Shown one piece after another: positions 43,802-53,511 of a stretch of 64,000 nt of DNA (positions within the stretch are counted from its first letter, which is position 1; the number at the start of each line of letters is the position of its first letter). The stretch spans positions 1 through 64,000 of the forward strand of contig JADLEJ010000050.1 of the NCBI GenBank assembly GCA_020846195.1, read 5' to 3'. The stretch is from Nitrospira sp. GTDB lineage: Bacteria > Nitrospirota > Nitrospiria > Nitrospirales > Nitrospiraceae. The notes beneath the pieces were generated by a model. The model saw nothing but the letters and a program-made list of their open reading frames with translations. It was not told the DNA's origin and made no database searches. A program made the position numbers and the translations under genes.

Positions 43802-44425
43802 ATGACTCAACGATCTTCTCTACGCCACGCCTTCAGCCTTGCTCTGCCACTGGTCCTCGCCCTGCACCTGCTGCCTTTCTCAGCCACTGCATCCGAGGAG
43901 CCCGCACCAACGCCGATCGGCACCCACACCATAGGGTTCACAGCCGGGCCATTCTTTCCTCTGCGTGTGGGAACCCGCCAATCGTCAAAGCTCTTTGGGG
44001 AAGCCATCATGCCTTCGTGGATGGTGACCGTCACGGAACCGCTCGGCTCAGGCTGGTACCAAGGTCAACTGGCTTTCGGCGCAGAGCTCGCCGCCTTCCA
44101 TACGCATAGCCCAGTAACCGCCTATGGGGTTGGATTGACTCCGAAAATAGTCTACACGTCCACAGCGTTTGGGCGAGTGCGCCCGTTTATCGAAGGCGGC
44201 GGCGGGCCGGTGTGGACCGATCTGGGCGGCCGGACGCCCGAGCAGCCAGGGCAGTTCAACTTTCTCGTGTGGGGCGGCGCCGGCTGCGCGTACGCCTTCA
44301 CGCCCAACTGGGCCGTCCAAGCCGGTTATCGCATCATGCACATCTCCAACGCCGGCACGCGCTCACCCAATTCAGGGCTCAATTTCGGCCTGCCGTTCCT
44401 CGGCCTCACCTATCAGAACTTCTGA
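43802..44425 (+). CDS. PagL-like outer-membrane acyloxyacyl hydrolase
   Basis: 207 residues with a Sec signal peptide (ALPLVLALHLLPFSATA-S) and a small beta-barrel pattern. The C-terminal motif YRIMHISNAGTRSPNSGLN matches the catalytic His-Ser region of PagL-type lipid A 3-O-deacylases ('HxSNAG...NPGLN'). The terminal Phe (TYQNF) is the usual outer-membrane sorting signal. The enzyme would trim acyl chains of lipid A. It is 22 nt after the TtuA-like gene and possibly co-transcribed. Confidence 0.8.
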   Translation: MTQRSSLRHAFSLALPLVLALHLLPFSATASEEPAPTPIGTHTIGFTAGPFFPLRVGTRQSSKLFGEAIMPSWMVTVTEPLGSGWYQGQLAFGAELAAFHTHSPVTAYGVGLTPKIVYTSTAFGRVRPFIEGGGGPVWTDLGGRTPEQPGQFNFLVWGGAGCAYAFTPNWAVQAGYRIMHISNAGTRSPNSGLNFGLPFLGLTYQNF

Positions 44426-44647
44426 CTCCCTCCTCAACTCACTCCTCCACACATTTTTACAACTATCTGAATTCACACAATACTATTCTCTATAAAATTG
44501 AACACTTATAGAAAGGGAACCATAGAGACTCTACAAGCCCCCTCTTTTGGTGTGTGGTAACGGCTCGGGCACTATCAATATGATGCTACCGGCTCCACCA
44601 GCCACAGCGCTGGCATGGCCCTCTGAAACCGCGAGGCATGTCTGGTT

Positions 44648-45778
44648 ATGTTCGACCGCGTCCTATATGTGGTGAACCTCAACCCTTCCAGGAAATATGG
44701 GTCGTTAGAGGAACAGATCTTCCTGACAAGCCAAGCCATTGCGAAGGAGGGAGGAATATTCATCCCTGTTTTTTCAGCCGCGATGCCGGAAAAAGAAATG
44801 CAGCGGTACGAATCTGCAGGACTAACGGCGACGTCTCTCACGCTCGCGCGATTCAACATCCTCACATTAGGTAAGTTGGTGACCCTCATCAACAGCCACC
44901 GCATTGGCGTGGTCCACTGGAATCTCTACCATCCCCTCAATGGATATGCGGTAGCCTTGCGCATCATACGGCCCAGGTTGCGGCATTATCTCACCGATCA
45001 CAATTCAAGGCCGAAGGCCTATAGTGGCTCTCCCCGCCCCCTCACAACCGCGTACAAGAAACTGATGCTGGGAGGCTACTCAAAAGTTCTTGCCGTCAGC
45101 GACTATGTCTTAAAGGAGTTAGAGCGACAAGCCATTTGGTCTAACCTTGGCAGATATCACCACTTCGTCAATACGGGCCGCTTCCAACCCGACACATCCA
45201 CACGTTCACAAATACGGTGCTCCCAAGGAGTTGAGAAAGTGTTTGTCGTCCTGATCGTGGCACACCTCATCCGGGAAAAAGGTGCGCATATTGCCATCCA
45301 GGCCCTCAAGGAACTTCCTGCCAATATTGTTCTCTGGATTGTCGGAGATGGACCGGAACGACTGCCCCTTGAGCGCACCGCCGAATCCCTCGGCATCCGC
45401 GAGCGAGTCAAATTCTGCGGTCTGCAGGCTGAAGTAAGCCCATTTATGCAGGCCGCTGACTGTTTCGTGTGCCCATCGTTATGGAAAGAAGCGGCGGGCC
45501 TGGTTATTCTTGAAGCGATGGCCTGCGGCCTGCCGGTGATTGGGAGCGCTGTCGGAGGCATCCCTGAATTTATTCAGCCTGGCCAAACCGGGTCACTGGT
45601 TCCCGCAGGGGACCCTGCGGCCCTCGCAGCCCATATTAATCAGCTCTATTCATCAGAGACGGAACGGGAAAAGATGCGCGCGAAAGCCAGAGCCCTGGCG
45701 GTCTCGCAATTCTCCCATGAATCGCGGGTTTCCGACGCAGTCGCTATTTACAACACAACCTGCCTTGAGGTGCGGTGA
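44648..45778 (+). CDS. Family 4 glycosyltransferase
   Basis: 376 residues, GT-B fold. The C-terminal domain shows the retaining E-x7-E motif in EAAGLVILEAMACGLPVIGSAVGG, with 'LIVAHLIREKGAHIAIQALKEL' and 'IVGDGPERLPLE' upstream; all are typical of GT4. It lacks membrane spans and should act on the cytoplasmic face in assembling a cell-surface glycan. The gene overlaps the next start by one base (TGATG), so the two are translationally linked. GC is lower here and a 220-bp AT-rich gap precedes it (44426-44647), possibly holding the promoter. Confidence 0.85.
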   Translation: MFDRVLYVVNLNPSRKYGSLEEQIFLTSQAIAKEGGIFIPVFSAAMPEKEMQRYESAGLTATSLTLARFNILTLGKLVTLINSHRIGVVHWNLYHPLNGYAVALRIIRPRLRHYLTDHNSRPKAYSGSPRPLTTAYKKLMLGGYSKVLAVSDYVLKELERQAIWSNLGRYHHFVNTGRFQPDTSTRSQIRCSQGVEKVFVVLIVAHLIREKGAHIAIQALKELPANIVLWIVGDGPERLPLERTAESLGIRERVKFCGLQAEVSPFMQAADCFVCPSLWKEAAGLVILEAMACGLPVIGSAVGGIPEFIQPGQTGSLVPAGDPAALAAHINQLYSSETEREKMRAKARALAVSQFSHESRVSDAVAIYNTTCLEVR

Positions 45779-46674
45779 TGGCGCATGATCTCACGAACCA
45801 GCTTGACCGTGACGGCATTGTACTCCTCCCGGGATTTGTCTCAGGCTCTCAACTACTGGGAATGCAACAAGCCTTTGAAGCTCGTTTGCGGCATATGGCC
45901 TGGAACGACACGTTAGGGTATGAACGTACCGAGATGTATCGCCACATGATCCAGGATGTGCTGACCCTGGACCAAGGCTTCCTGGATGTCGCACTGCATC
46001 CCCTTGCCCTTCAAGTGCTCAGGGAATATATCGGGCCTCAGTTCCAGCTTGTCGAAGCAAAAGGGTGGCTATCTCTCCCGACCAAGAAAAATTTCCACGG
46101 GTGGCATGGCGATGCCTGGTACGATCAGAACACGGTGCCTACGATTCCCAGAGAAGTGAAGCTTGCTATCTACCTGACCGATGTCCGCTCAGGGGCATTC
46201 ACCTACATCAAGGGCAGCCATCGCAAACAACACCCCCGACTTGTACCAAGCCGCGAGCTGTCCGACATTTCCAAGGACCGCATCATAGAAGTGCCAGGGA
46301 CTGCGGGTTCAGCGGTCCTGTTCGACACCTCTGGAATCCATCGGCAGGCCACACCCGTCTTAGAGCCTCGACAAGCGGTCTTCCTGAATTATCACGACCC
46401 CAGCGTCCCGCTCCAGCAAGAGGACATCGAGTATTATCGGTACCATCCGCTTCTCCTCAACGCGGCTTTTCTGGGAAACCTCACGCCGGAGGGACAACGA
46501 GTCCTGGGATTTGGCGACAAAAGAACCTATCAGCACGGCTTCGAACGCCGGCGACGCCATGCACTCTTAGAGGGGATCAGCCGATCCCTTCTAGAATCCT
46601 CCCTACAGATAAACCAAGCCCTCTATTACCCTCGAAGAGCGCTGGCCAAGGCCAGAAGTATTTTACGGCACTAG
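45778..46674 (+). CDS. Phytanoyl-CoA dioxygenase family protein
   Basis: 298-residue Fe(II)/2-oxoglutarate-dependent oxygenase. The metal triad is visible: HxD in GWHGDAWYDQ and the distal His in DTSGIHRQATPVL, with Arg in the following strand (EPRQAVFLNY). N-terminus 'NQLDRDGIVLLPGFVSGSQL' is usual for PhyH. Immediately downstream of and overlapping a glycosyltransferase, so it may hydroxylate a surface-glycan precursor; that link is inference. ATG 45778 chosen over the GTG at 45775. Confidence 0.82.
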   Translation: MAHDLTNQLDRDGIVLLPGFVSGSQLLGMQQAFEARLRHMAWNDTLGYERTEMYRHMIQDVLTLDQGFLDVALHPLALQVLREYIGPQFQLVEAKGWLSLPTKKNFHGWHGDAWYDQNTVPTIPREVKLAIYLTDVRSGAFTYIKGSHRKQHPRLVPSRELSDISKDRIIEVPGTAGSAVLFDTSGIHRQATPVLEPRQAVFLNYHDPSVPLQQEDIEYYRYHPLLLNAAFLGNLTPEGQRVLGFGDKRTYQHGFERRRRHALLEGISRSLLESSLQINQALYYPRRALAKARSILRH

Positions 46675-46781
46675 GAGAACTGCCGAATATCACACTGTAG
46701 CCTAGGCACTCTGAATCTGAACCGTATAGGATGCGTCGTCGGGCAAAGACCGCGCCCTTCACGCACATGTGAAAGGTCTCA

Positions 46782-47870
46782 ATGCGCGCCAGACGGATAT
46801 TTCTAATAACTTGTTTTTCAGGTCTTCTCCTCGCCGTCACCGCGATAGCTTCTGAACTTGCCTTGAGAGCTTCAGGCCACATCTCTACCGCCAGTATCCA
46901 CGCCATTTCAAACGCGGACTTCGTGCGTATGCCGGGCATGTTCGAACCGAACCAATCCGTGGAGGAAACACCCCACCCCAAACTGCATTACCGTGCGACC
47001 ATCAACTCGCTCGGCTATCGCGGGCCTGAATTTCAACGCATCAAGCCCCCTCACGTTGTTCGAATTCTCTGCCTTGGGGATTCTGGAACCTTCGGTCAGT
47101 TTGTGAACGATGAAGAAACGCTCTCCGCAAATCTGGAGCAACGACTGCATCAAGAAGGGATTTCCGTCGAAGTCATCAATGGCGGAGTACCCGGCACAAC
47201 CATCGTGGACCAAGTAGAGATCCTTCAGCGGAGCCTTACCCTCGCGCCGGACATCGTCATTCTCACATTTAGCGAAAACGACATTACCGACCTGGACGCA
47301 GAACCCTCTCAATTCGCGGCGCTGGCGGAAAACCGGCGCGTCAAAGGGCAGCCAGGACTGAAAACCGTCTATGAACTTGTTCGAGACACCGCCCTCTTCA
47401 ACTATCTTTTGAAAATCAGAGCGACTTGGAAAACCTACTCAGCGCCCCCGGTAGCCACCAGTGAAGCCCATGCAAGTCATGAAGACTCGGAAACCCGGCA
47501 TGAACAACTCTGGGCAACGTACTCCCACCACCTCGAAACAATGCTCCAGGCTTTATCCAGTAAAAGTATCCCCTTGATCTTCAACGGGTATCCAACGCAT
47601 CAACGGATCGGAGCCGACACATTTACGGACGACCGAAGCCGCATTCAACTCAGCCGGGCGGAAACCTTGGCGAGAAATATGGGAATCCCCACGGTTTCAC
47701 TCCTCCCTTCTTTCCGGGAAACCGGGCTGACCAAGGAAGAGCTCTATCATTTGCCATATGACGGACATGCCAATAAGATGGGGTACCTGGTTCAAGCTCA
47801 AGCGCTCCTTCCCGCCATACGTGAGGCAATCCAAAAAATTCGCAATACCCCTCCAGCCTTTCGGCCCTAG
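46782..47870 (+). CDS. SGNH/GDSL-type hydrolase
   Basis: 362 residues with an N-terminal membrane anchor or signal (IFLITCFSGLLLAVTAIASELAL). Catalytic blocks: GDSGTFG (nucleophile Ser), 'NGGVPGT' glycine, 'SENDITDLD' (Asn of block III) and DGHANKMGY (Asp and His of block V). Such membrane-linked SGNH proteins often deacetylate or acylate exported polysaccharides, which suits the neighbouring glycosyltransferase. A 107-bp gap separates it from the dioxygenase gene. Confidence 0.82.
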   Translation: MRARRIFLITCFSGLLLAVTAIASELALRASGHISTASIHAISNADFVRMPGMFEPNQSVEETPHPKLHYRATINSLGYRGPEFQRIKPPHVVRILCLGDSGTFGQFVNDEETLSANLEQRLHQEGISVEVINGGVPGTTIVDQVEILQRSLTLAPDIVILTFSENDITDLDAEPSQFAALAENRRVKGQPGLKTVYELVRDTALFNYLLKIRATWKTYSAPPVATSEAHASHEDSETRHEQLWATYSHHLETMLQALSSKSIPLIFNGYPTHQRIGADTFTDDRSRIQLSRAETLARNMGIPTVSLLPSFRETGLTKEELYHLPYDGHANKMGYLVQAQALLPAIREAIQKIRNTPPAFRP

Positions 47871-47890
47871 AACCGAAAGAGCCCACGAAA

Positions 47891-48904
47891 GTGACAACGC
47901 CACGACAGACCTCATCGCTTGATAAGACCTATGTCCGGGAACCCGATCCAGCAAAAAACCTGCTCCTTCTGTTTTCTGTTGTCTTTTTACTCTTACTCCT
48001 TACAGCACTCGCCCCGTTCACTCCATCCGCATACGCGGACGAATCCGACTTCATTGGCCATTGGAACCTCACTCTGCTCGACGTGAATGGCTACGCTTCC
48101 GCCTGGTTGGAAATTACGCCTGCCGTGAGTACGAACACGAGCGGTCGGTTGGTATGGATCTTCGGCGGAGCTGAGCCTCTGGAAGACATTTCAATTGCAG
48201 AAGACGTCCTGACATTCTCGCACCCATTCATGGGGAAACGGCTGCGCTTCACCGCACAATATGCCAACGGCGCGCTATCTGGAACGGCAACAGATCACGA
48301 TTCAACCATCCGATGGATTGGGGCTCGCGCTCCGGATTTGCGAGCACCGGCCTTGCTGCGACAAGAAAACCCTGTGGCCCTTTTCACCGGTCACACGCTC
48401 TCAGGATGGACCTTGCGCAACGGGTCTCCCCCCTCTTGCTGGCATGCCGAAGCGGGTATCTTATTCAACGACCGATCCTGCGCCGATTTGAAATCGAACG
48501 GCGACTTCATGAATTTTCGCCTCGCACTAGAATTCAGGCTGGATGACGAAGGCGGAAGCGGAGTGTACCTTCGCGGACGATACGAGGTCCAAATCGCCAA
48601 CGATGAGAACCGGCAACCTAGCACTCGCTCGACTGGAGCCATCTTTGGCCACCTCGCTCCGAATGTGTCGGCGGGAAAGAAACCAGGCGAGTGGCAAACG
48701 CTTGAGATCACGCTCATTGGAAGAGCGGTGACGGTATGGCTGAACCACCGCCTGGTGATCGTCAGCGAACAAATTCCTGGCCCCACCGGTGCGGCTCTCG
48801 ATAGCGATGAGGAACGGCCTGGCCCCATCATGCTGCAGGGGGATCATGGCCGTGTATCCTTCCGCAACATTGTCATCACTCCCTTGCTTGAGGATGCCCC
48901 GTAG
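47891..48904 (+). CDS. DUF1080 (3-keto-disaccharide hydrolase type) protein
   Basis: A 337-residue exported protein with one hydrophobic N-terminal span (LLLLFSVVFLLLLLTALAPF). The DUF1080 concanavalin-like domain runs from about residue 160 (ALFTGHTLSGWTLRNGS, FRLALEFRLDDEGGSGVYLRGRYEVQI, GPIMLQGDHGRVSFRNIVI). The family binds or hydrolyses sugars. Start GTG 47891; only 20 bp separate it from the SGNH gene, so they are probably co-transcribed. Confidence 0.78.
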   Translation: MTTPRQTSSLDKTYVREPDPAKNLLLLFSVVFLLLLLTALAPFTPSAYADESDFIGHWNLTLLDVNGYASAWLEITPAVSTNTSGRLVWIFGGAEPLEDISIAEDVLTFSHPFMGKRLRFTAQYANGALSGTATDHDSTIRWIGARAPDLRAPALLRQENPVALFTGHTLSGWTLRNGSPPSCWHAEAGILFNDRSCADLKSNGDFMNFRLALEFRLDDEGGSGVYLRGRYEVQIANDENRQPSTRSTGAIFGHLAPNVSAGKKPGEWQTLEITLIGRAVTVWLNHRLVIVSEQIPGPTGAALDSDEERPGPIMLQGDHGRVSFRNIVITPLLEDAP

Positions 48905-49022
48905 CGCATCGCTCCAGGCCCAGCCGGCACCGGGCGGCGCCTCGCTTGCAAAGAGGGGATTGACCTCGTAAGCTGCGGCCTTATCTTCTTCCCACGATCA
49001 CCTAACTCGAAAGCACAACAGC

Positions 49023-50051
49023 ATGGCAACTTCTGAGCGCGACTACTACCAGACTCTCGGCATCTCTCGCACGGCTTCGGCCGATGAGATCAAAAAGGCT
49101 TATCGCCGCCTTGCCCGCCAATTCCATCCCGACATGCACAGCGGCGCCAAGAAGGCCGAGATGGAAAAGAAGTTCAAAGAGATGAACGAGGCCCATGAGG
49201 TCCTGTCCGACCCCGACAAACGCAAAAAATACGATCAGCACGGCGCCCAATGGGAACAGGCCGAGGCGTACGAACGCGCCCGCCAGGCCGCGGGGGCTCA
49301 AGCCCAGAGCCAGGGCCAGGCCCACTCATTCAGCGGCGAGGGATTTTCCGACATCTTTGAAAATCTCTTCGGGGGCCGGGGACGATCGGCTGGCCAGCAG
49401 GGATATTCATCCTCCGGAGAGGATCTGGAAACGGAAGTCGATCTGTCGCTCCGGGAGGTGCTGAACGGCGTCACTAAACGGATCAATCTCATGGAACCCA
49501 CTCCCTGTTCCACCTGTCGCGGGAGCGGGACCGTGAAAAACCGGCCCTGTCCAGCCTGCCTGGGATCGGGGCACCGGATGGAATCCCATTCTATCGAAGT
49601 CAAAATTCCCGCGGGCGTTCAGAACGGAACCAGAGTCCGCGTGCCGGGAAAAGGCCAGCTCGGCATCAACGGCGGCCGGCGCGGCGACCTCTATTTGCAC
49701 GTCACGCTCATGACGGACAAGGTCTTTCGGCAGCAGGGCAGCGATCTGCACGCCACGCTGCCGGTCTGGCCCTGGGAAGCCGCACTAGGCGCCGACGTGA
49801 TGGCACCCACCTTGGCCGAACCCGTCCGCGTGAAAATTCCAGCCGGCAGCCGGGCCGACAGCAAACTCCGATTGAAGGGGAAAGGGCTCCCGACGGCGGC
49901 CGGAAGCCATGGCGACCTGTTCCTCACTCTGCACATTGTCTTGCCCTCCCCTTTGACTGAAGAGGAGCAAAAGCTGTACGAACAACTACGACACTTGCGG
50001 ACAGGCGATCCACGCGCGGAGCTACTGGCCGCCGCCGCCCGGCAAGGCTGA
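49023..50051 (+). CDS. DnaJ-like co-chaperone with a reduced zinc domain
   Basis: J-domain (residues 1-75, with HPD in RQFHPDMH), a Gly/Phe-poor linker with '[11 protein letters not shown]', and C-terminal peptide-binding domains. Of the four CxxCxGxG repeats of DnaJ only two remain ([16 protein letters not shown]), so it would bind one zinc ion rather than two. Length 342, between CbpA and DnaJ. It partners with DnaK. Monocistronic; SD weak. Confidence 0.87.
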   Translation: MATSERDYYQTLGISRTASADEIKKAYRRLARQFHPDMHSGAKKAEMEKKFKEMNEAHEVLSDPDKRKKYDQHGAQWEQAEAYERARQAAGAQAQSQGQAHSFSGEGFSDIFENLFGGRGRSAGQQGYSSSGEDLETEVDLSLREVLNGVTKRINLMEPTPCSTCRGSGTVKNRPCPACLGSGHRMESHSIEVKIPAGVQNGTRVRVPGKGQLGINGGRRGDLYLHVTLMTDKVFRQQGSDLHATLPVWPWEAALGADVMAPTLAEPVRVKIPAGSRADSKLRLKGKGLPTAAGSHGDLFLTLHIVLPSPLTEEEQKLYEQLRHLRTGDPRAELLAAAARQG

Positions 50052-50082
50052 TCTCCTCCATTCTCCCGATACAGGTCTCTGC

Positions 50083-50718
50083 ATGTCGCTCACCGAATAT
50101 GCGTTGCTGGCCTTCAGTTCTCTCTTTGTGATTGTCGATCCTATTGCGACGGTCCCGGCGTTTCTCGCCATGACCCCGCGCGACACCATACAACAACGCC
50201 TGCGCATGGCCCGCGTCGCCTGCCTGGTGATGGTCGGGGTGCTGGCCGGCTTCGCGCTGGTCGGCCAATCGCTCTTTCATTTCCTGGGCATTACACTGCC
50301 TGCCGTGCAGGTCGCTGGCGCACTGGTTCTGCTCCTGGTCGCCTTGGACATGCTTCGCGCGCAGCGGTCTCCGGTGATGGAAACCGCCGCGGAAACCGCC
50401 GCCGCCAGCGAAAAAGACGATATTGCGGTGACTCCTCTGGCCATCCCCATGCTGGCGGGGCCTGCGGCTATTTCAACCGTCATCTTGCTGGACGCCCAGG
50501 CAGCCGGATGGGCCCAGCGAGCCATTTTGCTCGCTTGCCTTGCGGTAGTCGGTCTGGCAAGCTACATTATCCTGGCGCTCGGGGCGAAAGGAGCCAAATG
50601 GCTGACCCCGATGGCAGAAAAAATTATGACGCGCCTCATGGGACTGCTGCTGGCCGCCCTCGCCGTTCAATTCTTGTTTAACGGACTCAGGGGAGACGGA
50701 GGCCTGTTGCATCCCTAG
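50083..50718 (+). CDS. MarC family membrane protein
   Basis: 211 residues, six spans, with the MarC/UPF0056 patterns FVIVDPIATVPAFLAMTP near the N-terminus, 'TPLAIPMLAGPAAISTVI' in the middle and 'RLMGLLLAALAVQFLFNGLRG' at the end. Transport function remains unknown in the family. Lies 32 nt after the DnaJ-like gene. Confidence 0.85.
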   Translation: MSLTEYALLAFSSLFVIVDPIATVPAFLAMTPRDTIQQRLRMARVACLVMVGVLAGFALVGQSLFHFLGITLPAVQVAGALVLLLVALDMLRAQRSPVMETAAETAAASEKDDIAVTPLAIPMLAGPAAISTVILLDAQAAGWAQRAILLACLAVVGLASYIILALGAKGAKWLTPMAEKIMTRLMGLLLAALAVQFLFNGLRGDGGLLHP

Positions 50719-50764
50719 CGCCATCTGTATCATCAACCGCGCGAGTTTAACCGAAGGAGGACTC

Positions 50765-51388
50765 ATGCAACGATCCCGTACAGCAATTAGAACCTTGGTG
50801 ATCGCAGCCGCCGTGAGCCTGACGCTGGGCACATCGGGAGCCTGGGCCGACGGGTACGGCAAAGAAGGGCATGCCGGCGGCGGACACAGCGCCATGGGCG
50901 GGCACGGCATGGGCGGCATGATGCACAGCAGCACCGGCCATCTCATCCGGCATCTCCTCAAGCACGAAAAAGACATCGGCCTCTCCGCCGATCAGGTCGC
51001 CAAACTGAAAGACATCCAGCTCAACCTGGATAAGACCCGGATCAAGGCGGAAGCGGACATCCAGGTTGCGGAGCGCGAGCTGAAGGCATTGACCGACGAT
51101 GAGAAGTCCGACATCGGCGCCATTGAAGCCAAGCTGAAGCAGAGCGAAGATATGCAAGTGGGCCTGCGAATGACCTCCATTACAACCAAGCGCGAGGTCT
51201 TGGGCCTCCTGACGCCGGAGCAGCGCGCCAAGGAAAAGGCCGAGCATGACAAGGTGATGAAAGAACACAAAGCCGGCAGCGGACATGGCAACCCCCATGG
51301 CGGCAGCGGAGCCAATCCACACGGCGGAGCCAACCCCCACAAAGGCGCCGGCACCCCGGCAGCCCCTGGCAATATGTCCGCGCAATAA
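50765..51388 (+). CDS. Spy/CpxP-like periplasmic protein with His-rich tail
   Basis: 207 residues: Sec signal (LVIAAAVSLTLGTSGAWA), a His/Gly/Met-rich segment (GHSAMGGHGMGGMMHSS), a helical Spy/CpxP-like core (HLLKHEKDIGLSADQVAKLKD, later KREVLGLLTPEQRAK) and a His/Gly repeat tail (HGGSGANPHGGANPHKG). The His and Met clusters suggest metal binding; the core resembles periplasmic chaperones or metal sensors. Strong SD AAGGAGGA. The PepSY gene follows by 24 nt. Confidence 0.8.
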   Translation: MQRSRTAIRTLVIAAAVSLTLGTSGAWADGYGKEGHAGGGHSAMGGHGMGGMMHSSTGHLIRHLLKHEKDIGLSADQVAKLKDIQLNLDKTRIKAEADIQVAERELKALTDDEKSDIGAIEAKLKQSEDMQVGLRMTSITTKREVLGLLTPEQRAKEKAEHDKVMKEHKAGSGHGNPHGGSGANPHGGANPHKGAGTPAAPGNMSAQ

Positions 51389-51412
51389 CCGGTTTCTTGA
51401 AGGAGTCGGCCG

Positions 51413-51766
51413 ATGAAATCGCTCACCCTCGTCCTGACTCTCGCAGTTGGAACAGTGCTGGCTCTCGGAACGCCAGCCTGGAGCGAGAAGAAGAAGTGCG
51501 AAGACGGCGATATCGCCGCACTGGCTAAAGAAGCCACGGTCACCATCGAGCAGGCAGTGAAAACCGCCGTGGAGAAAGTGCCTGGGACGGTCGTTGAAGC
51601 GGAGCTTGAAAAGAAGCACGGGAAACCCACCTGGGAGGTGGACGTGCTCGGCGCGGATGGCATGGTGACGGAAGTCTGCATCGATGCCGTGACCGGAGCC
51701 GTGCTCGGGACGGAAGCCAAAGACAAGCAGGACGAGAAGAAGAAAGAAGGGAAGAAAGGAAAGTAA
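51413..51766 (+). CDS. PepSY domain-containing periplasmic protein
   Basis: 117 residues with a signal peptide ending in APAWS-like sequence and one PepSY domain ([37 protein letters not shown]). The C-terminus is a Lys/Asp tail. PepSY proteins are often protease inhibitors or metal-linked periplasmic proteins. Co-transcribed with the Spy-like gene. SD AAGGAG precedes the ATG. Confidence 0.82.
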   Translation: MKSLTLVLTLAVGTVLALGTPAWSEKKKCEDGDIAALAKEATVTIEQAVKTAVEKVPGTVVEAELEKKHGKPTWEVDVLGADGMVTEVCIDAVTGAVLGTEAKDKQDEKKKEGKKGK

Positions 51767-51773
51767 CCCTACC

Positions 51774-53447
51774 ATGCCCAAGGAATTGAAGCTGAAGAGT
51801 CACGATCTCCTCGTCGGTCCAGGCCGGGCTCCGGCACGGGCCATGCTCAAAGCAGTCGGATTCACGGACGATGATCTGTCCAAGCCGATTGTCGGGGTGG
51901 CCAATACCTGGATCGAAGTGATGCCCTGTAACTTCCACCTGCGGCGGTTGTCGGAGCGGGTGAAAGCCGGCATCCGCGCCGCTGGCGGGACGCCGATCGA
52001 ATACAACACGATTGCCGTATCCGACGGCATTTCGATGGGCACCGAGGGGATGAAAGCCTCGCTGATCAGCCGCGAGGTCATCGCGGACTCGATTGAGCTG
52101 GTGGCGCGTGGCCACTTGTTCGACGCGGTCGTCGCCCTATCAGGATGCGACAAGACCATTCCAGGCACGGTGATGGCGCTCGCCCGACTGAACGTCCCGT
52201 CACTGATGCTCTACGGCGGGTCGATCATGCCGGGCCATTTCCAAGGGCATGATGTGACGATTCAGGATGTGTTCGAGGCCGTCGGCAAGCATGCATCGGG
52301 CAAGATGACGAACGACGAGCTGAAGGATCTCGAAGATCACGCTTGTCCGGGGCCTGGCGCCTGCGGCGGCCAGTTCACCGCGAACACGATGGCCATCGCG
52401 TTCGAGTTCCTGGGCATGTCGGCCATGGGCCGCAACGGGGTCCCCGCCATGGATCAGCACAAAGACGATGTCGCCTTCGAGAGCGGCAGGATGGTGATGG
52501 AGCTTCTCAAGAAAGATCTGCGCCCCAAGCAGATCATCACGCGCAAATCGCTGGAAAATGCGATCGCCGCGGTCGCGACGACGGGCGGCTCGACCAATGC
52601 CGTCCTCCATTTGCTGGCAATCGCGCGCGAGATCGGCGTGAAGTTGACCATCGACGATTTCGACAAGTTGAACCGGAAAGTTCCGCTGCTGGCGGACCTG
52701 AAGCCGGGCGGCCGGTTCACCGCGGCGGATCTCTTTGCCGCGGGCGGCACGACCCTCGTGGCCAAACGGCTGATCGACGCCGGCATTTTGCATCCGAATC
52801 AGCCGACCGTATCCGGGCGGACGATCGGCGAGGAGGCCGCAGGCGCGAAGGAAGCGGCGGGACAACAGGTCTTGCGCCCGCTCTCGAATCCCATCAAGCC
52901 GACTGGCGGCCTGGTGATCCTGAAAGGGAATCTGGCGCCGGAAGGCTGTGTCATCAAAGTGGCCGGCCATTCGATCATGAAATTCCAAGGGCCGGCAAAA
53001 GTGTTCGAGCGGGAAGAAGACGCCTTCAACGCCGTCAAAGCAGGAAAAATTAAAGCCGGCGATGTGGTGGTGATCCGCTATGAAGGCCCGTCAGGCGGAC
53101 CGGGAATGCGCGAAATGCTGGGCGTGACGGCGGCCATTGTAGGAGCTGGGCTCGGAGACTCCGTCGCGCTGCTCACCGACGGGCGGTTCTCCGGCGCGAC
53201 GCACGGCCTGATGGCCGGCCATGTGTCGCCGGAAGCGATCAAGGGCGGCCCCATCGGCGCGGTCAAGAATGGCGATACGATCACCTTCGATATCGCCAAG
53301 CGGCGGCTGGATGTGGCGCTCACGGACAAAGAAATCAAGGCGCGCCTCAAGAAAGTGAAACATCCCAAGCCGCGTTACACCACCGGCGTCATGGGCAAAT
53401 ACTCGCGGCACGTTTCATCGGCTTCAGAGGGAGCCGTGACAAGCTAG
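51774..53447 (+). CDS. ilvD: Dihydroxy-acid dehydratase
   Basis: A 557-residue enzyme for the third step of branched-chain amino acid synthesis. Fe-S and Mg ligands are visible: Cys in [11 protein letters not shown], Cys in [20 protein letters not shown], and the Lys-Asp region near '[20 protein letters not shown]' at the C-terminus. Begins 7 nt after PepSY, though the biology differs; probably simple proximity. A strong terminator follows at 53471. Confidence 0.94.
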   Translation: MPKELKLKSHDLLVGPGRAPARAMLKAVGFTDDDLSKPIVGVANTWIEVMPCNFHLRRLSERVKAGIRAAGGTPIEYNTIAVSDGISMGTEGMKASLISREVIADSIELVARGHLFDAVVALSGCDKTIPGTVMALARLNVPSLMLYGGSIMPGHFQGHDVTIQDVFEAVGKHASGKMTNDELKDLEDHACPGPGACGGQFTANTMAIAFEFLGMSAMGRNGVPAMDQHKDDVAFESGRMVMELLKKDLRPKQIITRKSLENAIAAVATTGGSTNAVLHLLAIAREIGVKLTIDDFDKLNRKVPLLADLKPGGRFTAADLFAAGGTTLVAKRLIDAGILHPNQPTVSGRTIGEEAAGAKEAAGQQVLRPLSNPIKPTGGLVILKGNLAPEGCVIKVAGHSIMKFQGPAKVFEREEDAFNAVKAGKIKAGDVVVIRYEGPSGGPGMREMLGVTAAIVGAGLGDSVALLTDGRFSGATHGLMAGHVSPEAIKGGPIGAVKNGDTITFDIAKRRLDVALTDKEIKARLKKVKHPKPRYTTGVMGKYSRHVSSASEGAVTS

Positions 53448-53470
53448 CCACACGACCATTCTGTGCGGGC

Positions 53471-53511
53471 GATCGGGGAGAGCGCATCCTGCGCTTCTCC
53501 CCGATTTTTTT
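53471..53511 (+). terminator. Rho-independent terminator of ilvD
   Basis: GATCGGGGAGAGCG...GCGCTTCTCCCCGATTTTTTT: a long GC-rich stem, short loop and seven T residues. It lies between ilvD and the convergent gene ending at 53510. Confidence 0.9.
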
